DNA of 43,362 bases from a virus: IMG/VR virus record IMGVR_UViG_3300017963_000119, positions 1 to 43,362 of that record; one strand, 5' to 3'. The notes under the pieces were generated by a model. It saw nothing but the letters and a program-made list of their open reading frames with translations, did no database searches and was not told the DNA's origin. The translations under genes and the position numbers were made by a program. Shown here in pieces: positions 23,258-31,159 of the stretch (within the stretch, counting starts at the first letter, position 1; every line of letters begins with the position of its first letter).

Positions 23258-23418
23258 CGTCTCGCCTTCGCTTTGAACAGGCGGTTCTTGCGGACAGGCT
23301 TAGGGTTGAAGCCGCGATCGGGAGCGATCTGGACCCCTGGAGGGACTTCTGGAGTCCAGCCACAATGCTTATAGATGATCATCTCTGCCGCTACGGTAAC
23401 GCACTCAGGCTTGTTCAT
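23245..23418 (-). CDS. Small basic protein (57 residues)
   Basis: ATG at 23418 has GGAGG five bases upstream and overlaps the stop of the upstream gene (23405) by 14 bases; its own stop overlaps the start of the next gene. The sequence is NKPECVTVAAEMIIYKHCGW, then VPPGVQIAPDRGFNPKPVRK and a basic end (RKNRLFKAKARR). No family recognised. Confidence 0.65.
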   Translation of the reverse strand: MNKPECVTVAAEMIIYKHCGWTPEVPPGVQIAPDRGFNPKPVRKNRLFKAKARRCLK

Positions 23419-23803
23419 CGTATCCTCCGTTCCCCAGGAGGCCCTTCACGAGCTCCTGGATTTCCTGGGACTTTCCAGTCTTCTGCCACTTCGGATCGAC
23501 CTTCGCTTTGCAGTCGAGAATAGCCTTGAGCGCGGAGGCCCAAGCCGAGATCGTCCGAGGAGATGTCATGGGATGGTCCGCACGTTCGAGGAGAGTTCTG
23601 AGCTTCCGATCGAGGACGTCGTTTACGTGGCCCATCTCAATCGGACCGTCGATCATCGGCTCGAAGAGCTGCTCGTTATTGGCCGACTCGAACTCCCTGA
23701 GCTCTTCCAGCTCCCTGGCTGAAGGCGCCTTCCCTTCCTTTAGCTTCTCGAGTAGGCGAATGTGCCTGAGCCGTTCCGCGTGCGTGAGGATATCACTTTC
23801 CAA
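23405..23803 (-). CDS. Protein of unknown function, helical
   Basis: 132 residues from TTG at 23803, with AAAGGAG at five bases. The longer frame that begins upstream would run through a hairpin at 23828-23869, so TTG is preferred. Sequence is helical and charged: HAERLRHIRLLEKLKEGKAP, ARELEELREFES, then PMTSPRTISAWASALKAILD. Terminase-small-subunit-like or nucleic acid-binding proteins often look this way, but nothing specific is recognised. Confidence 0.65.
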   Translation of the reverse strand: MESDILTHAERLRHIRLLEKLKEGKAPSARELEELREFESANNEQLFEPMIDGPIEMGHVNDVLDRKLRTLLERADHPMTSPRTISAWASALKAILDCKAKVDPKWQKTGKSQEIQELVKGLLGNGGYDEQA

Positions 23804-23827
23804 ATTGGCTCCTTTCTCATGAAGGGA

Positions 23828-23869
23828 GGGGCCGCCCTCTAGGTTGAATGGAAGGTTGAGGGCGACCCC
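23828..23869 (-). terminator. Hairpin between genes (12-bp arms, one mismatch)
   Basis: GGGGCCGCCCTC (23828-23839) pairs with GAGGGCGACCCC (23858-23869) with one mismatch and an 18-base loop. It lies just after the stop at 23883. There is no T-run on the minus strand after it, so it is likely an attenuator or mRNA end. Confidence 0.55.
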
Positions 23870-23882
23870 ACCGCGATGGTAC

Positions 23883-24527
23883 TTACCATCCAAACACTTT
23901 CATTGACTCCTCGTCCAGAGCTTTCTCGAACTTGCGGACGTAATCGTCCATGTCAGACGACTCTCTGTCAGGACCGCCATGGTGGACCTTGGCCATGTCA
24001 ACCATCCACATCCAGGCTTGCATTTCTGGATCAAACCCGTCGTCATCTGGGTATGGATCGCCATACTCGTGAATGTAAATGATCCTTTCAATGGCCTGCC
24101 CATAAAGCGTGCATGGGTCCGGGTACATGGACATCTCATCCCTTCTGAGTGATTGGCTGTGCCGACCGTAGACACGTTGGCAATCCAGGAATGCTCCATA
24201 GGTTCCCTGCCACGGCCCAATCTCTCCCATCTTCCCTTCGAGGAATGTAATCGCCTCAGCTCCGCACCTGGCCCATTCGCCTCCACTCTCCACGACTGCG
24301 ATCGCATAGAGCCATTTCGCAAGAACTTCCCTGGGCGCCGTCACGTTGTCCATCCGATACGACGCTCTCCAGATCGCTGCTCGAATTGCTCCGCGTGATG
24401 TCATGTCTCGCCCCTCCTCATCGTGAACCACCACATGCGACCTTTTCGTGAAGTTGCTTATCGGCAACTTCTTCGGCACCGTATAGAGGTCATCTCCAGG
24501 AGCACAGTCTTCATACTGAGGACTCAT
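23883..24527 (-). CDS. Protein of unknown function with duplicated C-terminus elsewhere
   Basis: 214 residues from ATG at 24527 (GGGAGG nine bases upstream). N-terminal part polar (DDEEGRDMTSRGAIR-type), central part with conserved-looking YAIAVVESGGEWARCGAEA and WQGTYGAFLDCQRVYG, and a C-terminal acidic end. Its last ~31 residues recur out of frame at 23061-23159. No family recognised. Confidence 0.65.
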   Translation of the reverse strand: MSPQYEDCAPGDDLYTVPKKLPISNFTKRSHVVVHDEEGRDMTSRGAIRAAIWRASYRMDNVTAPREVLAKWLYAIAVVESGGEWARCGAEAITFLEGKMGEIGPWQGTYGAFLDCQRVYGRHSQSLRRDEMSMYPDPCTLYGQAIERIIYIHEYGDPYPDDDGFDPEMQAWMWMVDMAKVHHGGPDRESSDMDDYVRKFEKALDEESMKVFGW

Positions 24528-24530
24528 TGT

Positions 24531-24752
24531 CTACCACCTCCCTGGCACGAACTCGACGGCCTCTACACATGGAAGTCCCCTACCTAGCACGTCCAGGTAT
24601 CTGCACTCGTGGTACCACATCATGCTGCCTTTCGGACAATTCACCCACCTGATCCTCTGCCTGTCGAATGTTCGCTCACATACAGGACATCGCAGAACAC
24701 GGATGCGCTTCTCCTTCGCCCGTCTGGTGCCTTTCATCGTGACGTCTAGCAT
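24531..24752 (-). CDS. Zinc-ribbon protein
   Basis: 73 residues from ATG at 24752 (ATG at 24737 also possible; no strong ribosome binding site). Cysteines: CPVCERTFDRQ, then NCPKG and HEC, a likely zinc ribbon, with a basic N-terminus. A 39-codon frame starting at 24795 (coupled to the SMC stop by TGATG) overlaps its start and is weaker. Confidence 0.6.
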   Translation of the reverse strand: MLDVTMKGTRRAKEKRIRVLRCPVCERTFDRQRIRWVNCPKGSMMWYHECRYLDVLGRGLPCVEAVEFVPGRW

Positions 24753-24794
24753 GAGGCGGGTTATCTGGACCAGCGTAGTTCATCATGTGGTCCA

Positions 24795-26033
24795 TCACTC
24801 CACCACCTCTCCGTCTTCGATGAGGACCGTCACTTCGGGGCCATCCCCCACACGCTCCACCCAGAGCTGAACGTCGTGCTCCTCTGCCAGCTCGCGAAGC
24901 AGTTGCAGGTTCTCGGAGTCCATCACCGACCCCTCGCGGATCAGCATGACTCGCAACTCCGGGTTCATGGCGATGCCCATGGCAACTGACACCTTGAGGC
25001 GCTCTGCAGAGGAGATCTGCTCAAGCGGCACTCCGTTGAACATGACGTGATCCCAGTCAAACCCCAACCCTTCGATGGGCAACTCGGCATCCTCGATGAG
25101 CTGGAGCTTGTCCATGTCCAGCTGCGCGATGCACCCCGTGAGTTCGTCCTGCTCAGCCTTCGCCGCCTTGTACTGCTCGGCAACCTCATGAAACTTCTCG
25201 TTCTCAGCCCGATACTTGTTCGCAATTTCCATGTCCACAAGCTTGCTCTCAAGGAAGTCCAAGTCGTCCCACTCAAACGCCTCAAGTTCTTGGACCTTCG
25301 CGTTGAGTGCCGTCCTCACAGCAGACAGCTTGTCAAGCAGCTCCTCTTGTTCCTGCGTGAGCCTGTCCTTCGTTTCCTTGAGTTCCTGGACTCTTCGTCG
25401 CAGCGCTTCGCCTTCTGTATTGTGGGCCCTGGCCGCTCGAAGGTCAGCGAGCGTCTCCTCTAGGCTCTCTGGTTCCCCATCGAAGTCCTCATGGTTGGGC
25501 AACGTCCGCAGTGCCCCTTCGAGGTCCTTCACTTGGCGCCCCACGTACGTCCTCTGGTCATACGCTTCCTGTCGTTCCCCATCAAGTTCCTCAAACCGCT
25601 CAGACAGCCCTGTAACTGCCTTCAGGATCTCCACTTGATCTTTAGGGGTCCCATTCGCAAATGCAAGAGGATCGAACGTCAGGGCCTTCACCATTTCATC
25701 CAGGACTCCTTGGGGAGACTTCAGGCGGCGGCCATCCTTGGACATCACCTCAAGCTTTGAGCCAGTCGCGTCGAACGTCCGCCTCACGATGAGGTCCTCA
25801 AGTTCGACCTCGACCTCGGCAGTTTCCTGTCCCTTTCGGATGGGCTCGTCAGGGCACAACTTCTTGCCACCCAGCGCCATCGCAATCGAGTCCAACACGC
25901 TCGACTTTCCAGCCGCATTGTTCCCTCCGAGAACGACGAGGTTCCCGTTGGGTTCAATCCTGACAGCCTTCAGGCGCTTCACATTCTCTGCCTTCAACGA
26001 AACAATGTGCTTTCCGTCCTTCTGTGTTTCCAT
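24795..26033 (-). CDS. SMC/RecF-like ATPase (AAA_23)
   Basis: 412 residues from ATG at 26033 (AGGAG upstream). The N-terminus has a P-loop, LGGNNAAGKSSVLDSIAMAL, at about 35-54; the middle is a long coiled coil (residues ~170-290); the C-terminal lobe has QISSAERLKVSVAMG, an ABC signature-like motif. The Walker B region reads ELRVMLIREGSVMD, with Arg where the usual Asp/Glu is expected. Such phage proteins are linked to recombination or DNA ends; with the ERF protein nearby it probably forms the recombination module. ATP hydrolysis may be altered. Confidence 0.85.
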   Translation of the reverse strand: METQKDGKHIVSLKAENVKRLKAVRIEPNGNLVVLGGNNAAGKSSVLDSIAMALGGKKLCPDEPIRKGQETAEVEVELEDLIVRRTFDATGSKLEVMSKDGRRLKSPQGVLDEMVKALTFDPLAFANGTPKDQVEILKAVTGLSERFEELDGERQEAYDQRTYVGRQVKDLEGALRTLPNHEDFDGEPESLEETLADLRAARAHNTEGEALRRRVQELKETKDRLTQEQEELLDKLSAVRTALNAKVQELEAFEWDDLDFLESKLVDMEIANKYRAENEKFHEVAEQYKAAKAEQDELTGCIAQLDMDKLQLIEDAELPIEGLGFDWDHVMFNGVPLEQISSAERLKVSVAMGIAMNPELRVMLIREGSVMDSENLQLLRELAEEHDVQLWVERVGDGPEVTVLIEDGEVVE

Positions 26034-26034
26034 G

Positions 26035-26247
26035 TCAACAACTCCTATCAGAACAACTCTCTAACGTCCGCGTCACCATATCACTGCATGGTACCCAGTC
26101 CTTGCATCTCCTTCCAGTTTGGCCCCACAACACTCTGAGAATGTCATGCTTTGAGCACCACGCATCCGGCAAAAACGTGACATGCTTGCAGTTCTTGCAC
26201 CCTCCTGTGATGCCATCTATTGAGATGTGCCACTTGCGTTTTCTCAT
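26035..26247 (-). CDS. Small cysteine-rich protein
   Basis: 70 residues from ATG at 26247, overlapping the ERF gene stop in ATGA; its own stop lies just before the SMC gene start. Six cysteines and a His (GGCKNCKHVTF, DAWCSKH) suggest metal binding. Likely expressed together with the ERF and SMC genes. Confidence 0.65.
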   Translation of the reverse strand: MRKRKWHISIDGITGGCKNCKHVTFLPDAWCSKHDILRVLWGQTGRRCKDWVPCSDMVTRTLESCSDRSC

Positions 26248-27230
26248 GGCGATGCATCTCCAGGCTCGAACCCTGAGCCGTCAATGGGTTCCTTCTCTTC
26301 GCCCTTCTCACGCTCATCTCGCCGCTCCTTCTGACAATCGGCCTTCGTCTTGCCCCTGCGCTGCCCCGTCCTCTCGAAATGCTCATCCTCCATGCGCTTC
26401 TTGTCCTCTGGAGTGAGAAACACTTCGAGCATCCGATCGACCTCGTTGCCAAGCAGCAGATACTGCTCGTCTGTGAGCGGGTTCTCAAGGAGCCACTCGG
26501 TTGACCACACCGCCTCCTCACTCACTCCTTCCAGTTTGCGGAGGGCCCCAGTCATCAGCGTCACGCATTCGTCCTTCTTGCCGAACTTCTCCCACATCCG
26601 ATCATAGAGTTGGGTTGCAGCCTGCGGCGGTTTCTGAGGAGTCCCGTTCGGAGTCCTTGCCCGCGTTTGCACCTTCGCCGTCCGCCCCGTACCGTCGTGG
26701 GTTGCATGGGACGCATCGTCGTCATACCCAGGTGGCTGCAGACCGAAGATCGCCTCGAGACAGTATCGGCACCCATACGTGATCCGCCCTCCGACCTTCT
26801 GGATCTCCTCTGGATCCTTGAGCAGCAAATCGAAGGATGAAATCACGTACTCGCCGGACTCATGACAGATCCATGTCTCGATCCGCATATGCCCCAGGCG
26901 AGGATCACCCACCGTCTTCGGGAACTGGTTGCACGTCAGGCCGTTCGCCCCGAGAGGTCCTCGGATTGCCTCCCAGCACTGCGAGATGTCGGCGTACCAG
27001 TACGAGTACAGGAATTTCCCCGAGCGATCCTTGACCTCGACCTTGTTCGTCCGTGGGGGGGGGACGATCTCTCGCATCGCCCTGGACATCGCTCCAGCCC
27101 ACTGTCCAATGCTTGCCGTCTTGATCGTCGTGGAACTCAGGACCTCAATGCCGATATCCTGGACTTCATGTTCGAGGACATCATCATCTAAGTCTTCAGC
27201 CCACTCTTCCTCTTCATTCTTGAACCCCAT
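26244..27230 (-). CDS. ERF-family single-strand DNA annealing protein
   Basis: 328 residues from ATG at 27230 (GAGGAG seven bases upstream). The ERF core is visible: YSYWYADISQCWEAIRGPLG, then ANGLTCNQFPKT, then EEIQKVGGRITYGCRYCLEA followed by IFGLQPP. ERF proteins anneal complementary single strands during phage recombination. The C-terminus is long, charged and disordered (KKRMEDEHFERTGQRRG), as in many phage annealing proteins. The upstream promoter at 27744-27772 probably drives this module. Confidence 0.87.
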   Translation of the reverse strand: MGFKNEEEEWAEDLDDDVLEHEVQDIGIEVLSSTTIKTASIGQWAGAMSRAMREIVPPPRTNKVEVKDRSGKFLYSYWYADISQCWEAIRGPLGANGLTCNQFPKTVGDPRLGHMRIETWICHESGEYVISSFDLLLKDPEEIQKVGGRITYGCRYCLEAIFGLQPPGYDDDASHATHDGTGRTAKVQTRARTPNGTPQKPPQAATQLYDRMWEKFGKKDECVTLMTGALRKLEGVSEEAVWSTEWLLENPLTDEQYLLLGNEVDRMLEVFLTPEDKKRMEDEHFERTGQRRGKTKADCQKERRDEREKGEEKEPIDGSGFEPGDASP

Positions 27231-27243
27231 CTCGACACTCCTC

Positions 27244-27435
27244 TCACCCCCAGGCGATGATGATGGCAATTGCGTGAAACACGCACGACATGAAGAACGC
27301 GACCGCCTTCACTCGCATCACCTGCCTGTGGGTCACAAGATCCCTGTCGAACCCGATGTGGATGAACGACATCGCCCAGACCTGTCCGATGAGCGTGCAC
27401 CCAACTACTCCCACAATTCTCAAGAGGAAGATCAT
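27244..27435 (-). CDS. Small membrane protein
   Basis: 63 residues from ATG at 27435, one base overlap with the preceding stop (TGATG; GTG at 27438 also possible). Two hydrophobic helices (FLLRIVGVVGCTLIGQVWAM and VAFFMSCVFHAIAIIIAW) joined by a basic loop. No known family. Confidence 0.68.
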   Translation of the reverse strand: MIFLLRIVGVVGCTLIGQVWAMSFIHIGFDRDLVTHRQVMRVKAVAFFMSCVFHAIAIIIAWG

Positions 27436-27665
27436 CACAGCGACCCCCTTTCAGCATCTTGCCACTGCGCCTCGATCCAATGATAGAGGTCCGTTGCCCT
27501 CTGAGACACCAGCCCGAACGCTGTGGCCATCTTCATTCCCAGGATCCGCCCCGAAGCCCCGTCAAGCACTGCACGCTCTCGCATGCCGATGAGGAACTCG
27601 ACCTCACCTGCAAGCTCGACGCTTCTTTCGTTCTCGGGTACCAGGATCTGCACCATGGATTCCAC
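27435..27665 (-). CDS. First gene of the middle operon; start unclear
   Basis: 76 residues from GTG at 27665 (or ATG at 27656). The strong ribosome binding site GGGAGG lies upstream at a position that would fit an ATT codon at 27686-27684, in frame, with the same spacing as in the sister operons. ATT is a rare start, known for infC. The body (VELAGEVEFLIGMRERAVLD) has no recognised family. Confidence 0.6.
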   Translation of the reverse strand: MESMVQILVPENERSVELAGEVEFLIGMRERAVLDGASGRILGMKMATAFGLVSQRATDLYHWIEAQWQDAERGSL

Positions 27666-27743
27666 TGCCTGCCGCGGTCTTGGAATGGTGACACCTCCCT
27701 CCTGTGTCCTTTCGGATTGTCCATGTTTCCATCGTGAGACTCA

Positions 27744-27772
27744 ATTATCGCACTGTAACTGCGTCCTGTCAA
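27744..27772 (-). promoter_or_regulatory. Sigma70-type promoter, copy E (middle operon)
   Basis: On the minus strand TTGACA (27772-27767), a 17-bp spacer, and GATAAT (27749-27744). This is the best of the five. A short palindrome TGAGTCTCA follows the -10 box. Downstream is the conserved leader sequence GGAAACATGGA. It overlaps the stop of the metallophosphoesterase gene. Confidence 0.85.
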
Positions 27773-27774
27773 GC

Positions 27775-28572
27775 CTATAGATGCACCTTCGCTGCCGGCA
27801 TGAGTCCATCTAGGGTCATCTGGTACAGTTGCCGTTCTTCGTAATTCCAGACGCCCATGACAATCGTTTCGATGCCCCCTGCTATCGTTCGAGGGATGGC
27901 GGACCCCAGATTGACTACCTCGATTCCGTTTTTGACCCACCAGCCCATGCGATGGGTATGTCCTCCGAGTGCAACCTCGACTTCGGTGCGCTTCGCCTCC
28001 TCGACAACCTTCGAGATCCAGTATTCGTCCTCGATACGGTTGCCCCGTTTCATGAACCAATTGAGCGGCGCCTTGACGGCCTTGATGATTGTCTCGTCGA
28101 TGAGCGGATGCACGTGCGTCTCCAGGAGAAGGCCATTCTTGATGACGGCTTCGCCAAACCCCTTTCTGAGCCACCCAGGCTTCGACCACACTGGATCATG
28201 CTGGTGCCAATGGGACACCCCAACGCAGTACGGAGGGTCGGCGTCATGAACGTACACTAGGTTGAACTGCTTCCTCAACGTCTGAAGAGGTATGGCTCCT
28301 GCATTCCGTCTATCATGGTTCCCTGGCCACAACGTCATGCCTGCCTTCTGAAACCGCTCAATCGTGGTTCCGTACTCGACCAGCGCTTCGGACAGCCTGC
28401 CGCAGTAATTGAAGATGTCACCTACGCCATCCACTCTCCACCCATTCTCCTCGACCATGACAGAAAAAAGCCCCAGGAGCATCGCTCCTGAGGCCGGTCC
28501 ACCCGTCGCATCCGTGACATACCGTCTGAGGTCTGGATCTCCGAAGTGGCAGTCGCTAATTGCTACTCGCAC
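27775..28572 (-). CDS. Calcineurin-like metallophosphoesterase
   Basis: 265 residues from GTG at 28572 (AAGGA six bases upstream; overlaps the previous gene by 17 bases). Conserved metal-binding blocks: SDCHFGDPD at about 6-14, VGDIFNYCG near 50, WPGNHDRRN near 83, and GGHTHRMG near 204, in the order expected. It hydrolyses phosphoester bonds of an unknown substrate. In a phage such proteins can act as nucleases or nucleotide phosphatases. With the SMC-type ATPase it could work like Mre11/Rad50, but the genes are not adjacent, so that is only a hypothesis. Confidence 0.87.
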   Translation of the reverse strand: MRVAISDCHFGDPDLRRYVTDATGGPASGAMLLGLFSVMVEENGWRVDGVGDIFNYCGRLSEALVEYGTTIERFQKAGMTLWPGNHDRRNAGAIPLQTLRKQFNLVYVHDADPPYCVGVSHWHQHDPVWSKPGWLRKGFGEAVIKNGLLLETHVHPLIDETIIKAVKAPLNWFMKRGNRIEDEYWISKVVEEAKRTEVEVALGGHTHRMGWWVKNGIEVVNLGSAIPRTIAGGIETIVMGVWNYEERQLYQMTLDGLMPAAKVHL

Positions 28573-28864
28573 GGCGTTTCCTTTCCCGTTCGTCCTTTCT
28601 CAACACATTCACACAATTCTTACTCAGCGCGTGGACAATGTTCCCCTTGACTGATTTCGGCAGTTTCACGATGAACCACTCCATTGCCCTATCAACCAAC
28701 TTCATCGTGTCTTCATAGTCTCTGCCCGTCAACTCTCCTACAAACCTGCACATGCCAATTACCTGAAACCAGTTCCCAAGCACCTCGTCCTCGTTGAATG
28801 ATCGCTTCCCATAGTCCTCACTGAGCGCTCTGAGCAACGCTAAGATCCTCGCATCTTCATTCAT
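28556..28864 (-). CDS. Protein of unknown function
   Basis: 102 residues from ATG at 28864 (GGAGG eight bases upstream). Helical and charged (EDARILALLRALSEDYGKR, then a Cys-containing middle, then a basic end RKDERERKRR). No recognised family. Confidence 0.62.
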   Translation of the reverse strand: MNEDARILALLRALSEDYGKRSFNEDEVLGNWFQVIGMCRFVGELTGRDYEDTMKLVDRAMEWFIVKLPKSVKGNIVHALSKNCVNVLRKDERERKRRASSN

Positions 28865-28878
28865 GCCTTGACCCTCCT

Positions 28879-29496
28879 CTACGACAACAACCCTACTCCA
28901 AGCGCCTTCATGGAGCAATGCTCTAGGTCCCCAACGATGACATGATCCAGCACTGGGATCCCCAGGAGCTTCCCAGCATCCGCAAGCCGCCGCGTCACAT
29001 CTATGTCCTCCCTGGACGGTTTCGGATCGCCCGCTGGGTGATTGTGGACGACGATTACGGCCGCGGCCCTCCCTCGAATGGCAGGCTCAAACACCTCGCG
29101 CGGATGAACGATCGAGGCATTCACGGACCCTTGCGAGACTAGGACCTTCGCCATGCACCTGTTCTTCGAGTCCAACAATAGCACATAGAACTTTTCGACA
29201 CGGGCCTCCTTGAGGTCCCCATTCATGACCTCCACGACTTCCAGCGGATTACTCACTACTCGCCCTAGCCACCGCTTCTGACTCCACATCCTTCGTCCGA
29301 GTTCGAGCGACGACATGATGACGAGCGCATTGACCTCCCCAATTCCTGGCAGCTCCATCCAGTCCTTTGCACTCCAGTCCCACAGATCCTGGACGCACTC
29401 AACCTCCTCAAGGATACTTCTGGCGATTGGACCGCCACCCACCATGTCAAGGACCAGCTGCCTCCACGACTGTTTCTCGAAGTCACCCATGAACAT
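28879..29496 (-). CDS. radC: RadC-family JAB-domain protein
   Basis: 205 residues from ATG at 29496 (GGGAGG upstream; ATG at 29490 also possible). N-terminus has a helix-hairpin-helix-like LPGIGEVNALVIMSS; the C-terminal half has the JAB/MPN metal site: VHNHPAGDPKPSREDIDVT at about 150-168, then DHVIVGD. RadC-type proteins are widely carried by phages and mobile elements; their role is not firmly known (DNA repair, recombination or protein deubiquitination-like activity). Confidence 0.85.
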   Translation of the reverse strand: MFMGDFEKQSWRQLVLDMVGGGPIARSILEEVECVQDLWDWSAKDWMELPGIGEVNALVIMSSLELGRRMWSQKRWLGRVVSNPLEVVEVMNGDLKEARVEKFYVLLLDSKNRCMAKVLVSQGSVNASIVHPREVFEPAIRGRAAAVIVVHNHPAGDPKPSREDIDVTRRLADAGKLLGIPVLDHVIVGDLEHCSMKALGVGLLS

Positions 29497-29497
29497 C

Positions 29498-29731
29498 TCA
29501 GCCTCCCACCACATCCTGGACGAGCTCGGTGAACCCCTCCAGTTTCTCGAGCGCTTTGGTTTCAATTTCGACGACTCGCGCCTCAGTCGCCCTGAGCGAC
29601 TCGGCTACCTTCTCCCTGGAGAGATTGGTTCGCAGGTACAGCACCATGAACTCCTGTGGGGTCGTCGTGCAGTTCATCGCCCTGGCCATCATGTTCAAAT
29701 GCTCGCGCTTGACTCTAGCTATGCTCGCCAT
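29498..29731 (-). CDS. Small HTH-type protein, sigma region 4-like
   Basis: 77 residues from ATG at 29731 (GGAGG seven bases upstream). The sequence ARAMNCTTTPQEFMVLYLRT, then NLSREKVAESLRATEARVVE looks like the -35-binding HTH of sigma factors. It could be an RNA polymerase regulator for phage transcription. A strong hairpin lies upstream. The match is by eye only. Confidence 0.6.
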   Translation of the reverse strand: MASIARVKREHLNMMARAMNCTTTPQEFMVLYLRTNLSREKVAESLRATEARVVEIETKALEKLEGFTELVQDVVGG

Positions 29732-29753
29732 TTGATATCCTCCTCCAAGAGCC

Positions 29754-29771
29754 GGGGGCCCGAAGGCCCCC
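29754..29771 (-). terminator. TTCG-tetraloop hairpin
   Basis: On the minus strand GGGGGCC, loop TTCG, GGCCCCC: a very stable 7-bp stem. It lies after the stop at 29785 and before the HTH gene start. The downstream sequence has no long U-run, so it may be an attenuator or processing site. Confidence 0.6.
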
Positions 29772-29784
29772 AACCCCAGTTCGA

Positions 29785-30087
29785 TTACGCCTCCGACACT
29801 TCGATCCCCGGGAACGCCTCCTCGAAGTCCATCTCGACAACCGTGAGGGCCTCATAGAGTACCACTGCCTCATCGACTGACAGCGGCCTGATCGAGTCCT
29901 GCTCGCCCTGCCAACATGTCTGATCGAGACGGAAGTACGCTCCATTCGGCGTTCTGAACAGGAACGTGTTGCGTCCAGACCGCTCCCAATTCGATCCATC
30001 CCAGTGAGCATTGCTGGCGATCTCCGTCGCGGTGTCCGTGTTGTAGCGCTTCCTGTCGATCACCTTCACCATGCTTCGCGGTCTCAT
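29785..30087 (-). CDS. Conserved-type phage protein of unknown function
   Basis: 100 residues from ATG at 30087 (AAGGG six bases upstream; 30093 also possible). The N-terminus VKVIDRKRYNTDTATEIA is a block common in many phage and mobile-element proteins without known role. The rest contains beta-rich GRNTFLFRTPNGAYFR and an acidic C-terminus (FEEAFPGIEVSEA). Confidence 0.78.
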   Translation of the reverse strand: MRPRSMVKVIDRKRYNTDTATEIASNAHWDGSNWERSGRNTFLFRTPNGAYFRLDQTCWQGEQDSIRPLSVDEAVVLYEALTVVEMDFEEAFPGIEVSEA

Positions 30088-30141
30088 TGTCATCCCTTCT
30101 CCGGCACTATGACCGGATGCGTGGCCTTTGCCACTGTCTCT

Positions 30142-30351
30142 TCAGAAATCCTCGACACGACTGTTGAGCTCCTCTCTCAGCAACCTCCTTTCCACCTTCT
30201 TGTTCGAGCACACTCCTCCGTTCGGATCGCCAAACTTGCAGCCCCATCCGAGCTGCGACTCCTCATAGTCTCGGCACATGCACTGGCCCTCCGTGTCGCC
30301 CGCCCCACAGCACGGGTAGAACACGAGATACGCTAAGCCGTTCTCACTCAC
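30142..30351 (-). CDS. Cysteine-rich small protein
   Basis: 69 residues starting at GTG 30351, overlapping the previous stop in GTGA. Cys groups: PCCG, CMC, GCKFG and VCS. Likely zinc-binding. No known family. Confidence 0.63.
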   Translation of the reverse strand: MSENGLAYLVFYPCCGAGDTEGQCMCRDYEESQLGWGCKFGDPNGGVCSNKKVERRLLREELNSRVEDF

Positions 30352-30548
30352 AGCTCCACCTCACCTTCCGTGATGGCCTTCCAGTCCATGCACCAAATGA
30401 GATCGACCATGGCATCCCACTCCTCATCCGTGTACGGCCTGCCCTGGTCCTTGCGCTCTGCCAGGTCATTCTCGATGCAGACATCGCGGTACCGCTTCGC
30501 CGCTCTCACGAGATCGTTCATGGATTTGTCTCGTCTGAGGATCCTCAC
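30348..30548 (-). CDS. Small helical protein
   Basis: 66 residues from GTG at 30548 (GGAGG six bases upstream). Charged helices (SMNDLVRAAKRYRDVC, then YTDEEWDAMVDLIW). No motif recognised. Confidence 0.65.
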   Translation of the reverse strand: MRILRRDKSMNDLVRAAKRYRDVCIENDLAERKDQGRPYTDEEWDAMVDLIWCMDWKAITEGEVEL

Positions 30549-30558
30549 ATCACACCTC

Positions 30559-30846
30559 CTACTTCACAATCCGCAACGCCATCGCCGCGTCTTCCCAGAT
30601 GACCCCATGTTCCTCGCAGTAGGCCACGTACTCTCCGACATAGCCCTTCCCTTCGAGCAGCTCCGCGCCGCAATGGGGGCAGGCCTCGGGCGCGATAAGT
30701 CCTTCCTTCCTCATCTCTTCGATCTCAGCATCGCAATGCGCTTGGTACGCCGCCCACTCCTCATCGGTCATTCCAGAGTTCGCCTGCATGACTGCCTCGA
30801 ACTCCTCCCAGTCTTGATCAGTCCACTCTTCGTGCAGCGATTTCAT
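30559..30846 (-). CDS. Zinc-ribbon protein, first gene after promoter A
   Basis: 95 residues from ATG at 30846 (AAGGGAG upstream). N-terminal part is acidic and Trp-rich (EEWTDQDWEEFEAVMQ), C-terminal part has CPHCGAELL with a later CEEH, a zinc-ribbon-like site. The frame is open further upstream through the conserved leader, but the ribosome binding site favours this start. Confidence 0.68.
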   Translation of the reverse strand: MKSLHEEWTDQDWEEFEAVMQANSGMTDEEWAAYQAHCDAEIEEMRKEGLIAPEACPHCGAELLEGKGYVGEYVAYCEEHGVIWEDAAMALRIVK

Positions 30847-30886
30847 GAGCACTCCCTTCTGTGTCCGGTTCCATGTTTCCAAGGTC

Positions 30887-30916
30887 ATTCTCTCATATTC
30901 TCCACCGTCGTGTCAA
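30887..30916 (-). promoter_or_regulatory. Sigma70-type promoter, copy A
   Basis: TTGACA (30916-30911), 18-bp spacer and GAGAAT (30892-30887) on the minus strand, just upstream of the conserved leader and the zinc-ribbon gene. Preceded by GTCTATCAAACGGCC, shared with the other copies. Confidence 0.72.
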
Positions 30917-31100
30917 GGCCGTTTGATAGACCTTGTTACACCATCCACTTTTTTCTTTCGTTTTCTTGCATGCTTTCGAGACAGTACTCAGATCGCCTCA
31001 GACTGGACCACGTATAGATTGGTGTCCCAATAGTGGGCCAGGCCCGATCTTGCCGAATCGCATCTGGAGGGCACCCTCGGCGTCCAATGGCCCACACATA

Positions 31101-31133
31101 GAAAAGGGGCCCGTGGATCGCCCACGAGCCCCT
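31101..31133 (-). terminator. Rho-independent terminator, module A
   Basis: Minus-strand stem AGGGGCTCGTGG / CCACGGGCCCCT (one G-U or mismatch, 5-base loop), followed by TTTTC. It ends the transcript of the HTH gene at 31160-31453. Confidence 0.82.
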
Positions 31134-31159
31134 CGACGACTTCCCGTCTCCCTGGCTCC

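Larger units (their letters stand above)
30868..31133 (-). repeat. Terminator/promoter module, copy A
   Basis: Related to modules at 35746-36019 and 37986-38170. Fills the gap between 30846 and 31160. In minus-strand order it contains a terminator (31133-31101), a conserved CGATCTTGCC-type stretch shared with copy B, the AGGCGATCTGAG element (31001-30988), an AT-rich stretch, the promoter, then the leader GGAAACATGGA. Confidence 0.85.

Noticed and set aside
24676-24795. 39-codon frame coupled to the SMC stop
   Set aside because: It has a coupled ATG but overlaps the zinc-ribbon gene; composition is His/Pro-rich and it has no motif. Noted only as an alternative.
27533-28189. 218-codon minus-strand frame across promoter E
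   Set aside because: Overlaps the metallophosphoesterase gene, with a composition typical of a shadow frame (Arg/Gly/Ser/His-rich).
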